9,702 nt of DNA from a bacterium (GTDB lineage: Bacteria; UBA3054), in assembly GCA_017538635.1 (NCBI GenBank), contig JAFYIM010000139.1:1-9702 (forward strand). The letters are read 5' to 3'. Shown here in pieces: positions 1 through 5,369 of the stretch. The notes below the pieces were generated by a model that was given only the letters and a program-made list of their open reading frames with translations, made no database searches and was not told the origin of the DNA. Made by a program: the position numbers and the translations under genes. Every line of letters starts with the position of its first letter. Position 1 is the stretch's first letter.

Positions 1-710
1 AAATCAATGAGAGTGCTTTTGGATTCAGGGTCCGGGATATTGTGCTCGTTGGCGGAGAAGACTACAAGCTCTTTTTGCACTTCCTCAGGAAGGGAGCGCT
101 GGGTGGCGGAGTCGAAGCGGCGGATGGAGGTAACTTCATCGTCGAAATACTCTATTCTGACGGGATTCTCGTCAGTTAAGGGGAAGATGTCTATAAGCCC
201 GCCGCGCTGGGCGAATTCGCCCCTGAACTGGACCATGTCGGCGCGCTCGTAGCCAAGGTCGTTAAGGTCGTGCAGCAGTTTTTCCGGCGGGTAGGATTTG
301 CCGCTTTCGATGGTCAGGGCTCTTTTGGCGAAACTACCTGGATCAGGAGTGTCCTGCAGAAGGGAGATGAGAGGGGCGGCAGCCAAGGTAAGTTTGTCGG
401 AAAGCAGAAGGGAGTAGCATTCCATACGCTCCAAACTTACGGAGATGTTTTCCAGCTCTTTTTCTTTCTGCCAGTTCTGCGCGCCGAAAAGAGCGGAAGG
501 CTCACTGAAAAAGCCTTTGTAATTCAAAAGGATCTCTTCCGCTTCAAGCTGTGAAGCGGTGATAATGAGAAGCGGTTTTTTAAGTTCAGCTGAAAGCTGC
601 CCGGCAACGAGGGAAGCAAGCGGGCAGTTCACTCCGAAAAGTCCGGCGCTCGCTTCCGGATCTCTCCGAAAGAGCTCTAAGATTTCCTTTACGGCGCCGG
701 ACTTTTTCAC
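1..710 (-). CDS. mfd: Transcription-repair coupling factor Mfd, N-terminal part (cut by window edge)
   Basis: Mfd is the ATP-driven translocase that removes stalled RNA polymerase from DNA lesions and recruits UvrA. About 236 N-terminal residues are visible; the family is usually about 1,100 residues, so the helicase and RNA-polymerase-binding parts lie outside the window. Reading the minus strand gives an open frame from a GTG at 710 (VKKSGAVKEILELF) to the edge. Family features appear in order: the NCPLASLVAGQLSAELKKPLL stretch near residue 30, typical of the degenerate UvrB-like domain 1a, then QFRGEFAQRGGLIDIFP, VRIEYFDDEVTSIRRFD and TQRSLPEE, the classic run of the UvrB-homology region that binds UvrA. 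The GTG start lies 6 nt after the rubredoxin stop and has only a weak ribosome site, so translation may depend on coupling. Identification is firm; the exact start is less so. Confidence 0.93.
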   Translation of the reverse strand, partial: MKKSGAVKEILELFRRDPEASAGLFGVNCPLASLVAGQLSAELKKPLLIITASQLEAEEILLNYKGFFSEPSALFGAQNWQKEKELENISVSLERMECYSLLLSDKLTLAAAPLISLLQDTPDPGSFAKRALTIESGKSYPPEKLLHDLNDLGYERADMVQFRGEFAQRGGLIDIFPLTDENPVRIEYFDDEVTSIRRFDSATQRSLPEEVQKELVVFSANEHNIPDPESKSTLID

Positions 711-716
711 AAATGA

Positions 717-875
717 TTATTTCTTGTTGAAAGCGTCTTTAGACATGCCGCAGACGGGGCAGGTCCAGTCTTCCGGCAGATCTTCGAATTTCGTTCCGGG
801 AGCGATGCCGTGCTCGGGATCGCCTTTACTTGGGTCGTACTCGTAGGAGCAGACGGAGCAGATGTAGGATTCCAT
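717..875 (-). CDS. Rubredoxin, 52 residues
   Basis: A small one-electron carrier with a single iron bound by four cysteines, acting in the cytoplasm. The protein begins [19 protein letters not shown] and carries the two diagnostic knuckles, C6-x2-C9 and C39-x2-C42 (CPVCG), with the conserved middle [12 protein letters not shown] between them. At 52 residues it is full length for the family. The residue after the first knuckle is Ser instead of the usual Gly (CSVCS instead of CxxCG). The start ATG at 875 has an AAGGA ribosome site and sits 13 nt after the cysK stop; mfd follows 6 nt downstream. A longer frame on the same strand (707-1300) overlaps it in the wrong phase and is not a gene. Its electron partner is not in the window; rubredoxins commonly serve peroxide or superoxide reduction in anaerobes, which would suit an anaerobic host (inference). 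Confidence 0.95.
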   Translation of the reverse strand: MESYICSVCSYEYDPSKGDPEHGIAPGTKFEDLPEDWTCPVCGMSKDAFNKK

Positions 876-888
876 GGTGTTTTCCTTT

Positions 889-1830
889 TTATGAAAGGTG
901 ATGCCGGAAGAGAGGAGTGCTGAAGTAGCGCTCTCCCGTGTCCGGAAGAATTGTCACGACGCGTTTGCCGGGGCCCAGTTCGCGGGCCATTTTCAGGGCT
1001 GCGTAAACGTTGGAGCCGGAGCTGATGCCGCAGAGCAAACCTTCCCTTAGGGCCAGCTGCCTGGCGGTGTAGAGGGCGTCCTCGTCGCTTACGATGCAGC
1101 TGGAGGAGTAGATCTTCGTGTTGAGGTTCTTGGGAATGAGGCCGTCGCCGATGCCCATCTGCAGGTGCGTTTTGATGGAGCCGCCGGCCAAAATGGCGGC
1201 GTTCTGCGGTTCCACGGCCCAGATCAGGATGTCGGGGTTCTTTTCCTTCAGGACTTCGCCGATGCCGGAGAGCGTGCCGCCTGTGCCGACGCCGGAGCAA
1301 TAGCCGTCGATCGGGCCGTCAACGTCGTTTAGGATCTCCTGCGCGGTTACCAGACGCTGCACTTCGGGATTGTGCGGGTTCTCGAATTGCTGGGGGATGT
1401 AAACTTTGGGATTGCCTTTGCTCAGTTCCTCAGCCATTTTCGTGCAGCGGTCGATGGCTTCGCCGATGTTGCCTTTGTCCTCCACAAGGATCACTTCCGC
1501 GCCATACTGCTCGACTAGCATGCGGCGCTCGGCGCTGACGGAATCAGGCATGATGATGACGACGTGGTAGCCCTTGACGGCGCCGACGAGGGCCAATCCT
1601 ATGCCCTGGTTGCCCGATGTCGGCTCGACTATTATGGAGTCGGGATTGAGCAGGCCTTCTTTTTCCGCGGCCTCGATCATGGCGCAGGCCGTTCTGGTCT
1701 TGATGGAACCGCCGACGTTCAGCGCTTCGAATTTCACAAGTATCTCGGCATCGGCTAAAGTTGTCATGTGGTTTAGCCTTATTAAGGGCGTTTTGCCCAT
1801 GGCTTCCAGCACGTTGTTATAGACAGGCAT
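889..1830 (-). CDS. cysK: Cysteine synthase (O-acetylserine sulfhydrylase, PLP-dependent)
   Basis: Makes L-cysteine from O-acetylserine and sulfide with pyridoxal phosphate. The 313 residues match the family length of about 310. Visible landmarks: GKTPLIRL at 12-19; the PLP lysine region [13 protein letters not shown] with Lys44 as the expected Schiff-base residue; the substrate loop [16 protein letters not shown]; the phosphate-cradle motif [19 protein letters not shown], whose serine contacts the pyridine nitrogen; and the C-terminal [14 protein letters not shown]. Two deviations are visible: KTR instead of the common KDR or KCR after the lysine, and TSGNQG instead of TSGNTG. The fold and catalytic lysine are intact, so this is an active-looking enzyme, but cystathionine beta-synthase-like or other beta-replacement specificity is possible. 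The start overlaps the upstream ABC stop by one base (TAATG), with AAGGA a few bases upstream, which implies coupled translation. Confidence 0.92.
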   Translation of the reverse strand: MPVYNNVLEAMGKTPLIRLNHMTTLADAEILVKFEALNVGGSIKTRTACAMIEAAEKEGLLNPDSIIVEPTSGNQGIGLALVGAVKGYHVVIIMPDSVSAERRMLVEQYGAEVILVEDKGNIGEAIDRCTKMAEELSKGNPKVYIPQQFENPHNPEVQRLVTAQEILNDVDGPIDGYCSGVGTGGTLSGIGEVLKEKNPDILIWAVEPQNAAILAGGSIKTHLQMGIGDGLIPKNLNTKIYSSSCIVSDEDALYTARQLALREGLLCGISSGSNVYAALKMARELGPGKRVVTILPDTGERYFSTPLFRHHLS

Positions 1831-2624
1831 TATATTTCCTTGATGTTAATTATGTTCAGATGATAGCGGCCGTCCTTTACGTCCACTTTGATCTTGGCGT
1901 CGAAAAGCTCGGAGATTATTTCGTCCTGCATGACCTCGCTGATCTTGCCGGATCTTAAGACGCGGCCGGATTTCAGGGCCAGAAGATTGGTGAAGTTCGG
2001 CATTATGTCTTCCACATGGTGCGTGGTCATGACGAGCGACGGGCCATTGGAACTGGAGAAATTCTGCAAAAACAATAGAAAGCGCTCCCTCGCCACGGGG
2101 TCAAGCCCGGAGCAGGGTTCGTCAAGGATGATCAGGATGGGATCGACCATCAAAGCTCTTCCAATCATCACCCTTCTTTTTTCGCCCTGGGAAAGGCAGC
2201 CCCAGCCGCGGTTTCTTAAATGCGAGCAGCCGATCCTGTCGAGGATGGCGTCGGCTTTTTCGCAGAGTTCGGCGGTCGGCTCGTCGTAAAGTCCCAGCGA
2301 GGCGAAATGGCCGCCCAGAACGACGTCCGCAGCCGATTCTGCAGGGCGGATGCGGTTTTCCAGTTCGGAGCTAACGATGCCGATCCTTTTTCTCAATTCC
2401 GGCCAGTTGTATTCGCCGTAAGTGTTGCCGGCGATCCTGATGGTCCCGCCGGAGAAACTGTCATAGGCGGTGATGGAGTGCAAAAGCGTGCTCTTGCCTG
2501 CGCCGTTGGCGCCAAGGATCACCCAGTTCTCGCCCGGCAGCACTCTCCAGCTGACGTTGTGGAGAATAGTCGCCGCTTTGAAGACAGAGAGGCCGATGAG
2601 CTCTATGATAGGAGTAGGGTTCAT
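1830..2624 (-). CDS. ABC transporter-type ATP-binding protein, YlmA/ModF-like, no permease nearby
   Basis: A single ATP-binding cassette of 264 residues. Walker A is GANGAGKST (38-46), the signature is LSQGE (144-148), Walker B is ILIILDEP (163-170) followed by the D-loop SGLD, and the switch histidine lies in TTHHVED (about 202). The GENWVILGANGAGKSTLL block, the YGEYNWPELRKRIGIVSS stretch and the GLY segment resemble the YlmA/ModF group, whose physiological substrate is poorly defined. The Q-loop glutamine expected near residue 86 is replaced (IVSSELENR), as I recall for that group. No membrane partner is encoded beside it, so it may pair with a distant permease or act as a soluble ATPase. 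Its ATG overlaps the stop of the thioredoxin-like gene by ATGA, and its own stop overlaps the cysK start. Family membership is certain; the transported substrate is unknown. Confidence 0.88.
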   Translation of the reverse strand: MNPTPIIELIGLSVFKAATILHNVSWRVLPGENWVILGANGAGKSTLLHSITAYDSFSGGTIRIAGNTYGEYNWPELRKRIGIVSSELENRIRPAESAADVVLGGHFASLGLYDEPTAELCEKADAILDRIGCSHLRNRGWGCLSQGEKRRVMIGRALMVDPILIILDEPCSGLDPVARERFLLFLQNFSSSNGPSLVMTTHHVEDIMPNFTNLLALKSGRVLRSGKISEVMQDEIISELFDAKIKVDVKDGRYHLNIINIKEI

Positions 2625-3046
2625 TTAGCAAGGGAGGATCTGATCGAACTGAGACAATTTTCCATGTCCTTGTAAGGGAAGGGTACGGTCGCGATAAGCT
2701 CCCCGTCGCTTCCTATGATGAGGAGCGAGGGGCTAAGACGGGCGTCGTACTTGTCTCTCCAGGCGCTGCAGACGCCAGTCGCGTTCTGGTAAGGGCAGGA
2801 GAGGTAGAGAGGAACGAGGTCCTTATCCACTTCGTTGAGAAATTCTTTTCTTGAAAAGATGCGGCACCAGTTGCTCTCGCAGGCCGAGCAGTCCGGAGCG
2901 GTGATCAGAACAAGAAGCGCTTTCCCTTTTTCTTTGGCTTCTATTTGGGCGCAGTTGGCATCTGTCCTCCAGTAGGCAGGGGAAGGCTTACAGGCGCAGG
3001 AGCAAAGCAAAAGTATGGCTGAAACTGCAATAATTATATTTCTCAT
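2621..3046 (-). CDS. Thioredoxin-like lipoprotein (exported, CSAC active site)
   Basis: A 141-residue protein with a lipoprotein signal: MRN, a hydrophobic core IIIAVSAILLL, then a lipobox LCSC ending at Cys17, so the mature form is probably anchored to a membrane and faces the periplasm. The rest fits a thioredoxin-like fold: GKALLVLITAPDCSACESNW carries the CxxC pair Cys53-Cys56, LVPLYLSCP a core strand, and LSPSLLIIGSDGELI the probable cis-proline strand (Pro106). Extra cysteines at 61, 84 and 93 are unusual and could form a second disulfide. Reductase, oxidase or metallochaperone activity cannot be told apart from sequence. It is the first gene of the minus-strand run and ends with an ATGA overlap into the ABC gene. 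The ATG at 3046 has no visible ribosome-binding site. General class is fairly sure; specific role is unknown. Confidence 0.82.
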   Translation of the reverse strand: MRNIIIAVSAILLLCSCACKPSPAYWRTDANCAQIEAKEKGKALLVLITAPDCSACESNWCRIFSRKEFLNEVDKDLVPLYLSCPYQNATGVCSAWRDKYDARLSPSLLIIGSDGELIATVPFPYKDMENCLSSIRSSLAK

Positions 3047-3055
3047 AATTCTATA

Positions 3056-3064
3056 ATTGTAGCA
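3056..3064 (-). promoter_or_regulatory. Possible extended -10 promoter for the minus-strand operon
   Basis: Read on the minus strand, TGCTACAAT matches an extended -10 (TGn plus TACAAT). No matching -35 is found at 16-18 bp. Predicted initiation near 3049 would leave only about 3 nt before the ATG at 3046, which fits the lack of a ribosome-binding site if the mRNA is leaderless. An AT-rich TATAAA at 3107-3112 is an alternative -10 but also lacks a good -35. Confidence 0.35.
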
Positions 3065-3140
3065 TTTCCGTCCTTGTTTTGGGGCGGTTTTGGGCTAAAC
3101 AGGCGTTTTATAATTAAATTTGCGGTGTTTTTGCTATCCA

Positions 3141-3169
3141 TTGATACCCGTTTGCCGATAGGGTAAAAT
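3141..3169 (+). promoter_or_regulatory. Sigma-70-type promoter of the glycosidase operon
   Basis: TTGATA (3141-3146) and TAAAAT (3164-3169) are separated by exactly 17 bp, close to the housekeeping consensus. Initiation is expected near 3176, giving a leader of about 25 nt with AAGGA at 3191-3195, 5 nt before the ATG at 3201. Within the spacer lies a short dyad, TACCC (3145-3149) and GGGTA (3161-3165), overlapping both hexamers, and a second interleaved pair CTATC (3134-3138) and GATAG (3157-3161). Either could be part of an operator, but the arms are short. Confidence 0.7.
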
Positions 3170-3200
3170 ATTTCGCGAATAACTATAAAAAAGGACACAA

Positions 3201-5357
3201 ATGAAACGCATCAACCGTCCCGAACCCCCGCGAGTTCACGCCCAGAGTCATCACAACGACGAAACAGGAGAACTTTACTACGAATACAACGGCCGCCGCG
3301 TCGTGGAAGTGAAAATGCCGGAAGGCACGAAATACCGCTTCCGCTTCTATTCCGACGGCGACATCTGCACCTCGCCGCTTTTCCAGCAGATCTATCTGGC
3401 GGTCCAGGAAGACAAAGCGGTCCCCGTCAGGATCGACTTCACATTAAGCCCCGAAGCGGTCTGCATGAGCCCGGAGAGAGCCGACAGGGAAAAGGCAATC
3501 CTAGGCCAGGTCGGTCATCCTCTCATCTACGGCTGCTGCGGTCTCTACGACATCTATGACGACTATCTTATCGACTGGTTCGGCAACGAATGGCGCTGGC
3601 TCTCCGAGAAGATGGAGAAAGACGAGAACGGCAACACGAAAGTTTCCATCGAAGTCATGATCGGAGCCAGGGCTTTCATCATCAACTGCCGCCCGCAATT
3701 CTACCGCAAGCATCTCGGTTACGAATACTACAAGCCCTGGGAATGCCGTCCGAACACGAAGCCCGTGGCCGGCTGGTGCTCCTGGGAAGCCTACCGCAGG
3801 GAAGTGACGGAGAAGAACGTCGCCGACGTCTGCGATTTCCTGAAAGAGAAATTCCTGCCCTACGGCCTGGAGTACGTCCAGATCGACGACGGCTATCAGA
3901 AGAACCCTTACGGCATAACGCCAGACCACACCTTGGCGGAAGCCTGGATGGCTCCTACGGAAGCTTTTCCGAAAGGCGCCAAGGGCATCGCCGAAACGAT
4001 CTCCAAAAGAGGCCTTAGCCCGGCTATCTGGATGAACTCCGACGTCAGGGAATATAATCCCGGTCCCGACACCAAGGACTGCGTTCTGCGCCATGAGGAC
4101 GGCACGATCATAAAGGCGGCCTGGCTCACCACGCCCCTTGACTGGAAGGACGAGACCATTGAAAAGCACTTCGTTCCAGTTCTGCGTGCCTTCAGGGAAG
4201 CCGGCTTCTCCTACATCAAGATCGACGCTTTGCGCCACTCCTTCTACGACGCTCTCGGCCAGGCCGTGAGGGAAGGGCTCATTACCAGCGACGAAGCGGA
4301 GCACCGCTTCAGAAAACTGCACGAGACCTTCAGAAGGGAACTGGGCGACGATTTCTATCTTCTGGTCTGCTGGGGCATCTTCACCCAGACCGCCGGCTGT
4401 GGAGACGCCTGCCGCGTGGCCACGGACGCCAACCCCGACTGGAACAAAGTCAGGATGCAGATCACGGAGCAGGCCCGCTGGTGGCACACTCAGCGCATCC
4501 TCTTTTTGAACGACCCGGACCATGTCTGCGTCAGGACGAAGCCCAGCTGGGGCCAGGCGCTGCTTTCCAATGTCGCCCTTACCGGCGGACTCATGATGTT
4601 ATCCGACCCAATCGACTCCTACGATGAGGAGAGGATCTACAATACCCAGCGCTGCCTGCCGACGCTTGAGACTTTCATGGCCGAGACCGGCCCGTTGGAC
4701 ATCAGATATCCCGCCTACGCCTGGACGAAAGTGCACGGCGCGGCCTTCAAAGGCGACATCACGACCTGGAACGAACTGACCGACGAGGAAGTCATGATCC
4801 AGGCCGGCGCCCACAAGACCATGAATGACGAGCATCCCTTCTCCTGCCTCTGGTCCTACCATATCGAGAAACCGTATGACAAGTGGTGCATCGTCCAGCG
4901 CATCGCCAACTGGCCTCTCAAGGCTTCAAAGATCCCTCTTGAAAACGTCAACCTCGATCCCAAGAAAACTTACCTTGTCTTCGACTTCTGGGCTCAGAAA
5001 TTCCTGGGCGAAGTGACGGGAAAAATAGAAGTTCCCGAACTGAAGTACGGCGACGGACAAGTCTTCTGCTTCAGGGAAAAGACCGGCTGCCCGCAATTCC
5101 TCGCCAGCACCAGGCACGTCTCCATGGACGCTGTCAGCGTCGTTGACATCAAGGAAGAGAAGGGCAGCCTCACGCTTAAACTTTCCCTCCCCGAAAGCGA
5201 TGAGGAAAAATATTTCTTCTACGTTCCCAAGGGATCAGCCGTGAAAGAAGTCAAAGCCAAGGGCTGCGAGGCGAAAGTGGAAAGCGCCGAAAATTCTATT
5301 GCCACTGTCTCCGTCAAAGCGACGGAAAAGAACTGCGAATTGAGCCTGGTCTTTTAA
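3201..5357 (+). CDS. Glycoside hydrolase, family 36-like (alpha-galactosidase clan GH-D), cytoplasmic
   Basis: A 718-residue enzyme without a signal peptide. The layout is that of clan GH-D: an N-terminal beta-rich domain (about 1-185), a TIM barrel starting at GWCSWEAY (191-198), and a C-terminal beta domain (about 560-718). The barrel follows recalled bacterial GH36 alpha-galactosidases (Thermotoga type): QIDDGYQ at 227-233, IWMNSD at 276-281, YIKIDALRH with Asp342 as the expected nucleophile, GCGDACRVATDANPDW with Asp409 as the expected acid/base, and FLNDPD at 435-440. The segment after the nucleophile (ALRH) and the CWGIFT stretch differ from characterised GH36 enzymes, so the sugar cleaved may not be galactose. 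It is first in a three-gene operon, with 12 nt to the next start, and is a paralogue of the next gene. The start is supported by AAGGA 5 nt upstream. Clan is firm; substrate is inferred. Confidence 0.85.
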   Translation: MKRINRPEPPRVHAQSHHNDETGELYYEYNGRRVVEVKMPEGTKYRFRFYSDGDICTSPLFQQIYLAVQEDKAVPVRIDFTLSPEAVCMSPERADREKAILGQVGHPLIYGCCGLYDIYDDYLIDWFGNEWRWLSEKMEKDENGNTKVSIEVMIGARAFIINCRPQFYRKHLGYEYYKPWECRPNTKPVAGWCSWEAYRREVTEKNVADVCDFLKEKFLPYGLEYVQIDDGYQKNPYGITPDHTLAEAWMAPTEAFPKGAKGIAETISKRGLSPAIWMNSDVREYNPGPDTKDCVLRHEDGTIIKAAWLTTPLDWKDETIEKHFVPVLRAFREAGFSYIKIDALRHSFYDALGQAVREGLITSDEAEHRFRKLHETFRRELGDDFYLLVCWGIFTQTAGCGDACRVATDANPDWNKVRMQITEQARWWHTQRILFLNDPDHVCVRTKPSWGQALLSNVALTGGLMMLSDPIDSYDEERIYNTQRCLPTLETFMAETGPLDIRYPAYAWTKVHGAAFKGDITTWNELTDEEVMIQAGAHKTMNDEHPFSCLWSYHIEKPYDKWCIVQRIANWPLKASKIPLENVNLDPKKTYLVFDFWAQKFLGEVTGKIEVPELKYGDGQVFCFREKTGCPQFLASTRHVSMDAVSVVDIKEEKGSLTLKLSLPESDEEKYFFYVPKGSAVKEVKAKGCEAKVESAENSIATVSVKATEKNCELSLVF

Positions 5358-5363
5358 GAGGTG
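5356..5363 (+). promoter_or_regulatory. Ribosome-binding site that fixes the start of the second GH36-like gene
   Basis: AAGAGGTG overlaps the stop codon of the upstream gene and contains GAGGTG, complementary to the 16S tail, 6 nt before the ATG at 5370. The in-frame GTG at 5361 lies inside this site and has no ribosome site of its own, so the ATG is preferred. The third gene of the operon uses a similar AAGGTG (7586-7591), also overlapping the preceding stop. Confidence 0.7.
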
Positions 5364-5369
5364 AAAAGA

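Noticed and set aside
7..846. Three plus-strand frames of 81-95 codons
   Set aside because: They lie opposite mfd and rubredoxin, whose minus-strand reading shows clear family motifs without interruption.
707..1300. Minus-strand frame of 197 codons overlapping cysK and rubredoxin
   Set aside because: It reads both real genes out of phase, giving an Arg/His/Pro-rich product. Rubredoxin in the correct frame has all four cysteines.
3047..3200. Possible small RNA or riboswitch in the divergent intergenic region
   Set aside because: The leaders on both sides are too short (about 25 nt and nearly none) and no stable hairpin or terminator was found; promoter elements and short dyads account for it.
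3501..4523. Long open frame of 340 codons on the minus strand
   Set aside because: It is wholly antisense to the first GH36-like gene, is Val/Gly/Ala/Asp-rich with no recognisable motif, and arises from the strong third-position bias of the real gene.
5361..5369. GTG at 5361 as start of the exported GH36-like gene
   Set aside because: The GTG falls inside the GAGGTG ribosome site that serves the ATG at 5370; using it would leave no ribosome site and add only three residues to the signal peptide.
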